A stretch of DNA of 64,000 bases from Mariniphaga sp964559175 (GCA_964559175.1 CAZLGT010000006.1:57559-121558); one strand, 5' to 3'; shown: positions 33,678-42,582, numbered from the stretch's first letter. Translations and numbers: made by a program. Notes: generated by a model from the letters alone, not told the origin.

Positions 33678-35258
33678 TTAATTGCTGGCGAACGGATTTT
33701 GGTCGGCCGTTTCGTCCATGTTTTTATTCCCGTCGAATTCAGATTGCGGAATAGCCATCACAAAATCGGGATATTCCGGATCCAGTGTATTTCGGGTAAC
33801 CAGTTTATCGGGATGGTTGCTGCCTTCAAAATCGCGCGTAAAGCCGGTTTTCAGCCGTTTGATATCCATAATGCGGCCAACTTCGCCCCACAATTCAATC
33901 CTGCGCTGTAAAATGATTTCATCGAGCAAAGTCACCGGTCCGCCGGCAGGTGTTGTTGGTCCGTTGGCATCGGTGGTTGTTAAGGTGTTGGCATTGGTAC
34001 GCGATGCGATGTTGTAATCCGGATTGCGTTCGGCCATCAAATCTTCAAGCATAGCTCTTGCCTCGCCATATTTCCCCTGCATGCACATGGCTTCTGCTGC
34101 AAGGAGCATCATTTCCTCGTGGCGCATCAGAATGTAATCGCCCAGTGCATTGTTCGCATCAGAAAACCGGAATTTGAACTGGTTGTAACTGACTTCGGTT
34201 CCCAGCTCCGACTCATTTTCAATTGGGCCATACCACCAGTTGTTTTTGCGTACATCGGTATCGGGCATCTGATTATATAACCAAGAACTGACACATTTCC
34301 TTGATGATTGTGCATAAAATTCAGTGCTGGCATCCATGTGTGAAAAGAACGATGCGTAACTGGTTGACTGGTCAGCCACAATTCGTAAGCCCCAAAGAAC
34401 GGTTTGGGCTGTAGCATCATTAAATGCAAAACCTTTGTTCAACTGTTCCAGGGTCAGCATGGATGTTCCACCGCTCATGGCCGTTTTTGCTGCCGCTTCG
34501 GCTGTTACCCAGTCATTTTTTTCGAGTGCAATATTTGCTTTTATTCCGTTTGCCACATAAAAATCGATATGCGACGGATGAGTTCGTGGTGCAGCCACAT
34601 CAGGATCTAGTAAACGGAGTGCCTCTTCCATGTCGGCATCGATTTGTGCATACACTTCCGCCACTGTTCCCCGTGGTTTTCCTTCAGAAGTGTTTGTAGT
34701 AGGCTCGGTGTATATGGGCACTCCCGGAGCATTCTCGTTACCGATATAAGTTTGCTGATAGAACCGAATGAGGTTAAAGTAGGCATAAGCCCTTAATGTA
34801 TAAGCCTGCCCAATTATGCTGCTGATTTCGGAAGGGGATCCTTCCATGCCTTCTTCTGCAGCAATTATGGCATTTACATTGGAAATAAGGGTGTAATAAA
34901 AATACCAGACCGAGTAAGGACGGCCATCTTTATGGGTATAGTCAGACTTGACGTTGTACCGGTAATCGAACCAGAACCAGCCGTTTCCGCCTTCGTGCTG
35001 TACCATATCTTCTGCCATAAGGTCCCAGGTTAAAACAAATGCAGTAACTCCGAATTCTTCAAAAAACCAGCCTTCAGACCATTCCTCAGCCACATACATG
35101 GCCCTGTAAATACCATTCAGGGCGACATTGGCTTTTGTTACATCCGAGAATAAAACATCGCCGGATGTGCTGTCAGTAGGATTTGTATCCAGTTCATCCA
35201 AACAGGAGACAAAAACTACAGAAACAATAAGTGCTAAAAGAATCTTATATGTTTTCAT
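33678..35258 (-). CDS. SusD/RagB family nutrient-binding lipoprotein
   Basis: This 526-residue surface lipoprotein (MKTYKILLALIVSVVFVSCL) forms the lid of the SusC pore. The four-helix TPR-like scaffold is visible in ISSIIGQAYTLRAYAYFNLI (the conserved A-RA-Y-F-L signature), EVYAQIDADMEEALRLL and YILMRHEEMMLLAAEAMCMQ, with the C-terminal IILQRRIELWGEVGRIMDIK block. It is encoded 12 bp after susC. The absence of glycan-active enzymes nearby leaves the substrate open: oligosaccharide, peptide or other. Confidence 0.95.
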   Translation of the reverse strand: MKTYKILLALIVSVVFVSCLDELDTNPTDSTSGDVLFSDVTKANVALNGIYRAMYVAEEWSEGWFFEEFGVTAFVLTWDLMAEDMVQHEGGNGWFWFDYRYNVKSDYTHKDGRPYSVWYFYYTLISNVNAIIAAEEGMEGSPSEISSIIGQAYTLRAYAYFNLIRFYQQTYIGNENAPGVPIYTEPTTNTSEGKPRGTVAEVYAQIDADMEEALRLLDPDVAAPRTHPSHIDFYVANGIKANIALEKNDWVTAEAAAKTAMSGGTSMLTLEQLNKGFAFNDATAQTVLWGLRIVADQSTSYASFFSHMDASTEFYAQSSRKCVSSWLYNQMPDTDVRKNNWWYGPIENESELGTEVSYNQFKFRFSDANNALGDYILMRHEEMMLLAAEAMCMQGKYGEARAMLEDLMAERNPDYNIASRTNANTLTTTDANGPTTPAGGPVTLLDEIILQRRIELWGEVGRIMDIKRLKTGFTRDFEGSNHPDKLVTRNTLDPEYPDFVMAIPQSEFDGNKNMDETADQNPFASN

Positions 35259-35270
35259 AATAATTTTATT

Positions 35271-38200
35271 TTAAAATTTTAATTCGATTCCCAGCAGGCT
35301 GGTTCCTACCGGTGTATAAGTAAAATCGGTTCCTCCGGTAAAATTGTGCTGCGGGTTCATACCTTCCAAATGCGAAAACAAAGCCAGATTGTCGAACGAT
35401 ACATAAGCCCTTAATCTTTCAATGCCAACAGTTCTGAGCATATTTCCGGGCAGGGTATATCCAAACGTTAAATTTTTGATGGCAAAATAAGAGGCATCAA
35501 TCAACAGGTTGTCGGTAGCCGGTCGTGAAAAAGCCGTACCATTTTGAATTCGCGGAATATCGGTTACATCTCCGGGTTTTCTCCATGCTCTTTCTATATT
35601 AACTGCATAGTTGGTACCGATATATGTTGGATTCAGCAGTCCCCGGTAAACGCCATCCAATATTTTGCCGCCTACTGAAAAAGTGGTCATAAAAGACAAA
35701 TCGAAGTTTTTGTAAACGATAAAATTGCTTCCGAAAGCTCCGTAAAAATCGGGAATACGACTTCCGGCAATTACCTTGCTTTGAGTTGCTTTCTGGTAGT
35801 CGTCAGAAATATACGGTTCTCCGGGATTTCCCTCTTCGTCGCGGTCGAATACCCAGTAAAGCTGAGAACCTGTAGTAATATCCACACCTGCAGAACGGCT
35901 CAGGTAAAATGAGTTTATCTCCTCTCCTTTGCGTTGAATCCGGTTCCCGTCAACTATCTGATCAGCTTCCCCGTCCAACTCTACAATTTCATTTTTCAAA
36001 GTTGTCAGGTTCAAATTGGCATTCCAAACAAAGTTGTTTGCCCTTATAATATTCAGGTTGGTATTCAACTCGATACCGGAATTCAGCATTTCGCCAACAT
36101 TGGCCCAGTAGCTGTCGAAACCAAGCGAAGTGGCCATGGGTTTTTCCATGAGCATATCTACAGTTCTTCGCTGATAATATTCAAATGAAAACTCCAGGCC
36201 TTTCAAGAGTACTGCATCGAACCCCACATTCAGGTTGTTGTTTTCTTCCCACTTTATGGAGGTATTTTCGAGCGAAGAGAGCAGGGCGCCGTTTAGATTG
36301 GCATTGGCCCAGTCCAAATCGTAAAGCGACTGCCATCCGTAGTATGTTCCAATCCGGTCGTTTCCCTGTTTTCCGTAACTGGCCTTCAGTTTCAGATTAT
36401 CGATAAAATTGGCACTTTCAAGAAAACGTTCTTCACTGATTCTCCAGGATGCTCCCAATGACCAGAATTTTCCCCACCGGTAATCTTTGTGAAAACGGGA
36501 TGAACCGTCGGTACGGAAACTTGCTGACAAATAATACCGGTCGGCAAAATCGTAGGTAAGATTGCTTAAAACCGATTCAATGGCATAGTTGTCTTCAAAA
36601 GAAGTAAGCAACGAAGTTGTTGAACCCGGTGCAAGCTCTTTTATTCCGGAATAGGGAAAACCGGTTTTTTCAGCTTCCAGTTCATTGATAACCAGTTTAT
36701 AGAATTCATGTCCGGCAAGTAAATTAATGCTGTGTTTTCCAAAACTTTTTTCATACCTCAGAAGCTGGTTCACGGTAAATGAAAGGTTTCGGTTGTTCAG
36801 CAGGTTTAATCTGCCGCTCACCGTTGCACCATCGCCAAATTCGGGGTTATTGTATTGAACCCGGCGGCTGGTGGCATAATCAAACCCAACGTTTGCTGAA
36901 AGGGATAATCCTTCAATGGCTGTGTTTAGCCCTTTGCCCAAAATATTGAGGTGAAATCTTCCCGACAAATTATCGGTTGTGGTATAAAAATCGTCTTCAT
37001 ATAAAGTAGCTGCCGGGTTGTAGTTCGGATTGGCACCCGATGGCCGGGTTAAACCGTAATCGAATTGTTTTTCCCCGGTTTCTGAAAGAACGGGATTTCC
37101 TTGTTCGTCCTGGACATAAACCGGATAAATGGGCGCCAGAAACTGGGCCGAATACCAAACGTTGGAAGTTGCAGAAGTTCCGCCCCATTCCAGGTATGAA
37201 CTTTCAGTTTTTGAGAAATTTACATTCCCGCCGTAATTCAGCCAGTCTTTTGGTGTTAATTCTGCTCCGATTCTTCCTGAAATTCGTTCAAAATCTGTTG
37301 TCTCCAGCAATCCTTCTTCATTCAGATAAGCCAGTGAAGCAAAAATTTTCGAATTTTCAGAACCACCGTTAAAATACAATTGGTACTCCTGGCGAGGTGC
37401 ATTTTCGTTGGTAATTTCTTCCAGCCAGTTAGCCTGATACAAAAGTTTTGCAGAAGGATTTACCCTCCCCGTAACCGGGTCAATCAGTTCAGAAACAGAC
37501 ATGTTGTACGGATTATACATTTCGTTGGCTCCGAAAATTCCGTTGCTGCCTTTCATCGCTTCAACGGCCATCTGTCCTGCCAAATCGGGATGAACACCAT
37601 CTCTGTAAATCAATTCATTTTTATATCCCTGAAAGGAGGCTTCAATAAAATCGGCAGTGTTCAATGTTTTGTAGGGTTTAATTGCCCTGTTGGTAACACC
37701 GTACGACGCTTTAAGCTCCACCGACAGTTGTTCGGCTTTTCCTTTTTTGGTTGTAATTACAACCACGCCGTTTGCTCCCCTCGAGCCGTAAAGAGCGCCT
37801 GCCGAGGCATCTTTCAGAATAGTCATCGACTCGATGTCGCCCGGGTTAATGGAATTCAGGTTCCCGTCGTAGGGAACTCCGTCAACAACATACAACGGGC
37901 TGTTATCCGAGTTAATGGAACCAAAACCGCGGATAATAATGTCGGCGCCCTCACCCGGCTGCCCGGTGCCCGAAGTGGTTTGAACACCCGCAACCTGCCC
38001 TTCCAGCGCTTTTGAAATGTTGGCCACAGACCTTTTTTGCAACATCTCATTGTCAATCACACCGGCAGAACCAGTAAAGGATTCCTTTTTTGCCACACCA
38101 TAAGCCACCACCATCACCTCATCCATGCCAATAATTTCCTGCTCCATTACCACATTGTAAATTGTGGCTGAAGTAACAGGAACCTCAACCGTTTTTAATC

Positions 38201-38426
38201 CCACAAAGGAGAATAACAGTGTTTCATTTTCGGGAACCCTGAGTGTAAAGTTCCCGTCAGTATCGGTAATTGTGCCGGTTGAAGTACCGCTAACAACTAC
38301 CGAAACACCTGGGATTGGCGCCCCATCATCTTTGGAGGTTACCTTCCCCGTAATTTGTTTTGTTTGTGCATACAGGACTGTTGCCCCGAGACACAAAATC
38401 AAACTGATTAAAAGTAGTTTCTTCAT
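35271..38426 (-). CDS. SusC/RagA family TonB-dependent outer-membrane transporter
   Basis: This 1051-residue outer-membrane barrel has a signal peptide, then a carboxypeptidase-like beta-sandwich (KQITGKVTSKDDGAPIPGVS), the TonB-contact region (MDEVMVVAYG), and the plug signatures KALEGQVAGVQTTSGTGQPG, LYVVDGVPYDGNLNSIN and LKDASAGALYGSRGANGVV. It ends LLGIELKF, a normal terminal beta-strand. There is no N-terminal STN domain and no adjacent sigma/anti-sigma pair, so it is not controlled by the trans-envelope ECF route seen in many SusC proteins. The leader contains a terminator-like hairpin. Confidence 0.96.
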   Translation of the reverse strand: MKKLLLISLILCLGATVLYAQTKQITGKVTSKDDGAPIPGVSVVVSGTSTGTITDTDGNFTLRVPENETLLFSFVGLKTVEVPVTSATIYNVVMEQEIIGMDEVMVVAYGVAKKESFTGSAGVIDNEMLQKRSVANISKALEGQVAGVQTTSGTGQPGEGADIIIRGFGSINSDNSPLYVVDGVPYDGNLNSINPGDIESMTILKDASAGALYGSRGANGVVVITTKKGKAEQLSVELKASYGVTNRAIKPYKTLNTADFIEASFQGYKNELIYRDGVHPDLAGQMAVEAMKGSNGIFGANEMYNPYNMSVSELIDPVTGRVNPSAKLLYQANWLEEITNENAPRQEYQLYFNGGSENSKIFASLAYLNEEGLLETTDFERISGRIGAELTPKDWLNYGGNVNFSKTESSYLEWGGTSATSNVWYSAQFLAPIYPVYVQDEQGNPVLSETGEKQFDYGLTRPSGANPNYNPAATLYEDDFYTTTDNLSGRFHLNILGKGLNTAIEGLSLSANVGFDYATSRRVQYNNPEFGDGATVSGRLNLLNNRNLSFTVNQLLRYEKSFGKHSINLLAGHEFYKLVINELEAEKTGFPYSGIKELAPGSTTSLLTSFEDNYAIESVLSNLTYDFADRYYLSASFRTDGSSRFHKDYRWGKFWSLGASWRISEERFLESANFIDNLKLKASYGKQGNDRIGTYYGWQSLYDLDWANANLNGALLSSLENTSIKWEENNNLNVGFDAVLLKGLEFSFEYYQRRTVDMLMEKPMATSLGFDSYWANVGEMLNSGIELNTNLNIIRANNFVWNANLNLTTLKNEIVELDGEADQIVDGNRIQRKGEEINSFYLSRSAGVDITTGSQLYWVFDRDEEGNPGEPYISDDYQKATQSKVIAGSRIPDFYGAFGSNFIVYKNFDLSFMTTFSVGGKILDGVYRGLLNPTYIGTNYAVNIERAWRKPGDVTDIPRIQNGTAFSRPATDNLLIDASYFAIKNLTFGYTLPGNMLRTVGIERLRAYVSFDNLALFSHLEGMNPQHNFTGGTDFTYTPVGTSLLGIELKF

Positions 38427-38470
38427 AAAAGTTAATTTTTGTGTTATTTTTTGGAATAAATCCTCAAACC

Positions 38471-38502
38471 AAAAAAAAGCCCCTGCCGGGGAAACAGGAG
38501 CT
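38471..38502 (-). terminator. Terminator-like hairpin inside the susC leader
   Basis: On the minus strand AGCTCCTG pairs with CAGGGGCT (one G-T wobble) around TTTCCCCGG and is followed by eight T at 38471-38478. It ends 45 bp before the susC ATG, downstream of the best promoter match. Confidence 0.75.
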
Positions 38503-38632
38503 TTACTAATTTACCCTTCGGTAATTCAACACATGCAATTTTTAAATGCTGTTTAACTATTTCTATGAAAATTGCGGTGTCAGTTTTATTTTTTATGTAC
38601 TGTTCCCCGTATTGAAAAAAAAATTTCAGAAT

Positions 38633-38664
38633 CAAACATAAGCAATTGAATTTCAGTTGATAAA
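38633..38664 (-). promoter_or_regulatory. Candidate susC promoter
   Basis: On the minus strand TTTA, 20 bp, then a perfect TATGTTTG (38640 to 38633). The transcript would carry a leader of about 200 nt containing the hairpin at 38471-38502. Confidence 0.5.
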
Positions 38665-38795
38665 AAAAGTCAATCAGAGGAGTTAAACGAGAGGTGAATG
38701 ACGGGATTTTACCGGAAACCGATTTGGTGGGGCAGTAACCTGCAGTTTACTGACTGTTTGGGGTTGTTGGTGGGTTTTGAATGGCGTTTGGACAT

Positions 38796-38823
38796 AAAAA
38801 AGGGCGCATTTTTTTATGCGCCC
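38796..38823 (-). terminator. Rho-independent terminator of the 63-residue gene
   Basis: GGGCGCAT pairs perfectly with ATGCGCCC (38802-38809 and 38816-38823); on the minus strand six T follow (38796-38801). Confidence 0.9.
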
Positions 38824-38832
38824 TGTGGTTTT

Positions 38833-39024
38833 TTACGCCGCGATGCAGGAGAAAACCTCCTCCAGAACATCGGGATATTTATCTTTAAAATTCGCATAGC
38901 ACCAGTCGTGCAGTTCCTGTACTTCAGATGGCTCAACCCATTGAAGGCACTTGGTCAGTTCTTTTCTGAACAACTGTTTGCTGAAACTTACTTTTGGTAA
39001 AATTACTTTAGCGTAATCGAGCAT
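38833..39024 (-). CDS. Small conserved helical protein (63 residues)
   Basis: The product begins MLDYAKVILPKVSFSKQLFR and is predicted to be fully helical, with alternating hydrophobic and charged residues (KELTKCLQWVEPSEVQELHD) and no membrane segment. I recall similar short proteins with this MLDY-K-ILPKVSF start in many Bacteroidota, all uncharacterised, so I treat it as real. A dedicated terminator follows the stop codon, which supports expression. The upstream 200 bp contain a 14-bp palindrome TTAACATTTGTTAA (39105-39118) that could be an operator. Function unknown. Confidence 0.75.
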   Translation of the reverse strand: MLDYAKVILPKVSFSKQLFRKELTKCLQWVEPSEVQELHDWCYANFKDKYPDVLEEVFSCIAA

Positions 39025-39104
39025 GGCTTGTAATTTTAAGTTTTACTAAATCCGTCAGTAATATAACCGCTAAAAACCAATTTGGGTATGTTATATAATA
39101 TGCT

Positions 39105-39118
39105 TTAACATTTGTTAA
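39105..39118. promoter_or_regulatory. Palindrome upstream of the 63-residue gene
   Basis: TTAACA and TGTTAA face each other across TT, about 80 bp upstream of ATG 39024, in an otherwise AT-rich non-coding stretch. It is a possible operator, with no assigned factor. Confidence 0.35.
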
Positions 39119-39235
39119 CAATAACATACTTTTTTGTCTTTTATTATCTGGTTGTATGCTTGAGGATTATTGAAGTTTTCAGAAAAGAATTTTTTAAAAT
39201 ATTAACACTGTTTGATTGACCCGGTTTCTGATGTT

Positions 39236-40024
39236 TTATCCGTGAAGTATATTTTCCACAAACTTTTTAATACTTTTTTCCAGGGGTTCTTCCTGCTGAA
39301 CCGCTTTTACAAATGCACTGCCAATAATGGCTCCGCCAGCGTATTTACAGGCATTTGCGAAGGTGGCATGGTCGGAAATTCCAAACCCAATCAGCCGGGG
39401 ATTTTTCAGGTTCATTTTTTGAATGCGTTCAAAATAATCGCGCCGGAAATCTTCCACTTTTTTGCCTGCCCCGGTGGTTGATGAAGAAGAAACCATATAA
39501 ATAAAACTTTCGGAAGCTTCATCGATTTGACGGATGCGTTCTTCCGGGGTTTGTGGAGTAATCAGTAAAATGTTGTGCAGGTTGTGTTTGGCCAAATGTT
39601 TTTTGTAGTGCTCATTGAATTCTTCCAGCGGCAGGTCTGGTAGAATGATGCCGTCGATTCCGGTTTCACTGCATTTTTTGCAAAACTCCTCCACCCCAAA
39701 TTGAATAACCGGATTGACATAACCCATTAAAACCAGGGGGATGTTTACCGATTGCCGGATATTTTTGAGCTGGTTGAAAAGCAATTTCAGCGACATGCCG
39801 TTTTTCAGTGCTGTTTCGCTGCTGCGCTGAATGGTTGGCCCGTCGGCTGTAGGGTCGGAAAAGGGGATGCCGATTTCGATGAGGTCAACGCCGTTTCTCT
39901 CCAGCTCCTGAATGATTTTCACCGTATCGTTCAGGTGGGGGTATCCGGCTGTAAAATAGATCGATAGTATGTTTTCTTTTTTCGTTTCGAAAAGCTGGTT
40001 GATCCTGTTCTTCATTTTCTTCAT
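39236..40024 (-). CDS. trpA: Tryptophan synthase alpha subunit
   Basis: This 262-residue TIM-barrel subunit cleaves indole-3-glycerol phosphate to indole and glyceraldehyde 3-phosphate. Catalytic residues are visible: the Glu of LIEIGIPFSDPTADGPTIQ and the Asp of GIDGIILPDLPLEEF. Other marks are SIYFTAGYPHL, VSSSSTTGAG and IGFGISDHATFA. Two ATGs, 40024 and 40015, are both possible. The gene starts one base after the trpB stop, so the two are translationally coupled, as usual for the channelled enzyme pair. Confidence 0.96.
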   Translation of the reverse strand: MKKMKNRINQLFETKKENILSIYFTAGYPHLNDTVKIIQELERNGVDLIEIGIPFSDPTADGPTIQRSSETALKNGMSLKLLFNQLKNIRQSVNIPLVLMGYVNPVIQFGVEEFCKKCSETGIDGIILPDLPLEEFNEHYKKHLAKHNLHNILLITPQTPEERIRQIDEASESFIYMVSSSSTTGAGKKVEDFRRDYFERIQKMNLKNPRLIGFGISDHATFANACKYAGGAIIGSAFVKAVQQEEPLEKSIKKFVENILHG

Positions 40025-40025
40025 T

Positions 40026-41207
40026 TTAATATCCAAAATATTCCAGATACGTTTCCATGTCTTTGTTTCCACTGCCTGACAGGTTGATGACGTTCACATC
40101 GTTCGGTTTCATTTGAATTTTATCGAGAGCAGCCAGTGCATGTGCCGACTCCAGTGCAGGTATGATACCTTCTTTTTGCGTAAGAAACAACGCGGCTTTC
40201 AGCACTTCCTCGTCTGTTGCTGCCAGAAATTTTGCCCGTCCGGTTTTAAACAGATGTGCCTGCAAAGGCCCTATTCCGGGGTAATCGAGCCCGGCAGAAA
40301 TGGAATAGGGTTCGGTAATTTGCCCGTCGGTATTTTGCATGAGCATGGTGCGGCACGAATGCAGAACTCCCGGAGAACCCACCAGTAAAGTAGCTGCTGT
40401 TTCTGTGGTTTCCACACCCTTTCCGGCGGCTTCCACACCAATCAGTTCCACCTGCTCATCATTCAGGTAATGATAAAAAGCCCCGGCGGCATTGCTTCCG
40501 CCACCCACGCAGGCCAGAATGCGTGTTGGAAATTCACTTCCGGTTTGCTCCAGCAGCTGGCTTTTCATCTCTTTGCTGATGACCGACTGAAACCGCGCTA
40601 CCATATCGGGGAAGGGGTGCGGCCCAACTACCGAACCAATGATGTAATGTGTGTCTTCCGGATTGTTAATCCAATCGCGCATGGCCTCGTTGGTAGCGTC
40701 TTTCAGCGTTTTGTTGCCGCTGTGCACCGGAATAACTTCGGCGCCCAGCATTTTCATTTTTTTCACGTTGGGCGCCTGTCGCTGCACATCGAGCGCACCC
40801 ATGTAAACTACGCATTTCAATCCTTTCAGCGCACAAACCGTTGCGGTGGCCACCCCATGCTGTCCGGCGCCGGTTTCGGCAATAATACGGGTTTTCCCCA
40901 GTTTTTGGGCCAAAAGTATCTGTCCAACGGTGTTGTTCAGCTTGTGCGAACCGGTATGGTTTAAATCTTCGCGCTTCAGGTAAATTCTTGTGCCGTAATG
41001 TTCCGACAACCTACCGGCAAAATACAACGGCGATGGCCGGCCCACATAGTCTTTCAGCAACTGGCCGAACTCTTTTTTAAATTCCGAAGATTCAATGATT
41101 TCCAGGTAACGGCGCCTCAGTTCATCGATGTTGGCAAACATCATTTCGGGAATCCACGCCCCGCCAAACTCGCCGTAATATCCTTTTTCGTTTACATCGT
41201 ATTTCAT
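40026..41207 (-). CDS. trpB: Tryptophan synthase beta subunit
   Basis: This 393-residue PLP enzyme condenses indole with serine. The PLP lysine is in LNHTGSHKLNNTVGQ. Other marks are YGEFGGAWIPEMM, RIIAETGAGQHGVATA, the phosphate-binding CVGGGSNAAGAF and SAGLDYPGIGPLQA. It is the ordinary TrpB1 type, which partners TrpA. No other trp gene lies upstream: the next gene (ilvE) is divergent, so trpBA is a detached end of the pathway here. Its 230-bp leader carries a striking inverted repeat. Confidence 0.96.
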   Translation of the reverse strand: MKYDVNEKGYYGEFGGAWIPEMMFANIDELRRRYLEIIESSEFKKEFGQLLKDYVGRPSPLYFAGRLSEHYGTRIYLKREDLNHTGSHKLNNTVGQILLAQKLGKTRIIAETGAGQHGVATATVCALKGLKCVVYMGALDVQRQAPNVKKMKMLGAEVIPVHSGNKTLKDATNEAMRDWINNPEDTHYIIGSVVGPHPFPDMVARFQSVISKEMKSQLLEQTGSEFPTRILACVGGGSNAAGAFYHYLNDEQVELIGVEAAGKGVETTETAATLLVGSPGVLHSCRTMLMQNTDGQITEPYSISAGLDYPGIGPLQAHLFKTGRAKFLAATDEEVLKAALFLTQKEGIIPALESAHALAALDKIQMKPNDVNVINLSGSGNKDMETYLEYFGY

Positions 41208-41230
41208 GTTTACTGCTTAATATGCTTTAT

Positions 41231-41317
41231 CTTTCCGGGAAAATTGTATTGCATTTTGTTCCGGTTTTGCATACAGGGCCCGGAGAAAGTTATCTGCATT
41301 AATTACCGGAACAAAAT
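41231..41317 (-). promoter_or_regulatory. Structured trpB leader (interleaved inverted repeats)
   Basis: ATTTTGTTCCGG (41253-41264) is the exact inverse of CCGGAACAAAAT (41306-41317), with 41 nt between. A second pairing, CTTTCCGGG (41231-41239) with CCCGGAGAAAG (41279-41289, two bases bulged), interleaves with the first, so the two can form a pseudoknot or exclude each other. The structure ends 24 nt before the trpB ATG. A regulatory RNA role is inferred. Confidence 0.6.
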
Positions 41318-41321
41318 AAAC

Positions 41322-41329
41322 CAAAATTA
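41322..41329 (-). promoter_or_regulatory. Bacteroidota -7 box for trpB
   Basis: On the minus strand TAATTTTG matches TAnnTTTG. Transcription from here would start at the edge of the leader inverted repeat (41306-41317). No good -33 box is seen. Confidence 0.4.
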
Positions 41330-41437
41330 CCGAGAATTTGACTTTTCTCTTATTTCGCCCCGATAAAATTTGCTTTATTTGCTAACAGAAAAGTATTTAA
41401 GGGTTCCGCCGGAACAAAACAAAAAAATTACAATAGC

Positions 41438-42457
41438 ATGGAAAAATTAGACTGGCAAAATTTAGGCTTCGGTTATCGCGATACCGACTACAATATTCGT
41501 TGTTATTACCGCAACGGGAAATGGGGAGAACTGGAAATCAGTTCGTCGAACCAGATAAACATTCATATGGCAGCCACTGCGCTGCATTACGGGCAAGAAG
41601 CATTTGAAGGATTGAAAGCCTTTAAAGGGAAAGACGGTAAAATTCGTATTTTCAGAATGGATGAAAATGCCAAACGAATGCAGAATTCCAGCGACGGCAT
41701 TCTTATGGCCAAACTGCCGGTGGAAAAATTTGTGGAAGCCGTTCGCCGGGCAGTGAAAATGAACGAACGTTTTGTTCCGCCTTACGAAAGCGGAGCTGCC
41801 TTGTACATTCGCCCTTTGCTGATTGGCACCGGCCCCGAAATTGGGGTAAAACCCGCCACCGAATTCTTGTTTATGGTATTTGTAATGCCGGTTGGCCCTT
41901 ATTTTCCTGAAGGATTTAAACCTACTGATTTGGTTATTATGCGTAAATACGACCGCGCAGCTCCGCAGGGAACCGGCAAATTCAAAGTGGGTGGAAACTA
42001 TGCTGCAAGCATGGGCGCAGGGAAACTGGCCAAAGAACAGGGATTTTCGGCAGTGCTTTATCTCGACTCAAAGGAAAAGAAATACCTCGACGAATGTGGA
42101 CCTGCCAATTTCTTCGGAATTAAAAACAATACGTTTGTAACCCCGCAATCCGATTCCATTCTGCCTTCCATTACCAACAAAAGTCTGATGGTGCTGGCTG
42201 AAGAGATGGGACTGAGTGTGGAACGCCGTAAAGTTCCTTACGAGGAGCTGAACGAATTTGAGGAAGTGGGCGCCTGTGGTACAGCCGCTGTAATTTCACC
42301 CATAAAAGGGGTTTACGATGCCGACAACGACAAGTGGTTTAAATACGGCAACCAGAAAGAAGCCGGCGAATGGTCAACCAAACTGTACAACAAACTGCGC
42401 GCTATTCAGTATGGCGATGAAGAGGACAAATACGGCTGGGTGGAGATTGTGGAATAG
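41438..42457 (+). CDS. ilvE: Branched-chain amino acid aminotransferase
   Basis: This 339-residue fold-type IV PLP enzyme interconverts branched-chain amino and keto acids with glutamate. Marks are ALHYGQEAFEGLKAFKG near the N terminus, GAALYIRPLLIGTGPEIGV, and GKFKVGGNYAASMGAGKLAK, where the PLP lysine region is found. YLDECGPANFFGIKNNTFVT and GACGTAAVISPIKGV complete the set. It is a full-length BCAT of the long (type II) class. A TTTG at 41337 followed 23 bp later by TAAAATTTG may be the promoter, and a terminator follows. Confidence 0.95.
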   Translation: MEKLDWQNLGFGYRDTDYNIRCYYRNGKWGELEISSSNQINIHMAATALHYGQEAFEGLKAFKGKDGKIRIFRMDENAKRMQNSSDGILMAKLPVEKFVEAVRRAVKMNERFVPPYESGAALYIRPLLIGTGPEIGVKPATEFLFMVFVMPVGPYFPEGFKPTDLVIMRKYDRAAPQGTGKFKVGGNYAASMGAGKLAKEQGFSAVLYLDSKEKKYLDECGPANFFGIKNNTFVTPQSDSILPSITNKSLMVLAEEMGLSVERRKVPYEELNEFEEVGACGTAAVISPIKGVYDADNDKWFKYGNQKEAGEWSTKLYNKLRAIQYGDEEDKYGWVEIVE

Positions 42458-42486
42458 AAGCCCCTCCAATCCTCCCCTACAAGAAA

Positions 42487-42515
42487 AAGCTTCGGAAATA
42501 ATCCGGGGCTTTTTT
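42487..42515 (+). terminator. Terminator after ilvE
   Basis: AAGCTTCGGA (42487-42496) pairs with TCCGGGGCTT (42502-42511) using two G-T wobbles; a T tract follows (42510-42515). Confidence 0.75.
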
Positions 42516-42525
42516 AATGTCTATC

Positions 42526-42551
42526 TGTAACATCTCCGCCACTTGTTCGTC
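42526..42551 (+). promoter_or_regulatory. ECF-type promoter P1 of the sigma factor gene
   Basis: TGTAAC at 42526-42531 and CGTC at 42548-42551, 16 bp apart, with TGTTCGTC at the -10 side. The same two boxes recur before the outer-membrane gene at 44264. It lies 32 bp before the sigma ATG, so the sigma factor probably activates its own gene. Confidence 0.68.
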
Positions 42552-42582
42552 CTATTCAATGAATAATGTTCGCTAATAGCCA

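Larger units (their letters stand above)
38427..38832. other. 406-bp intergenic region with susC leader and two terminators
   Basis: The right edge holds the terminator of the 63-residue gene (38796-38823). The left part holds the presumed susC promoter (38633-38664) and a leader with a terminator hairpin (38471-38502) and a small stem TTACC/GGTAA (38511-38524). Between 38665 and 38795 nothing is recognisable. The frame across the leader on the minus strand reads through the hairpins and looks non-coding. Confidence 0.6.

Noticed and set aside
38444..38635. 63-codon minus-strand frame in the susC leader
   Set aside because: It reads through two hairpins including the terminator; no conserved features.
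41210..41299. 29-codon frame before trpB as an attenuation leader peptide
   Set aside because: It has no Trp codon; kept only as a possible coupling frame within the structured leader.
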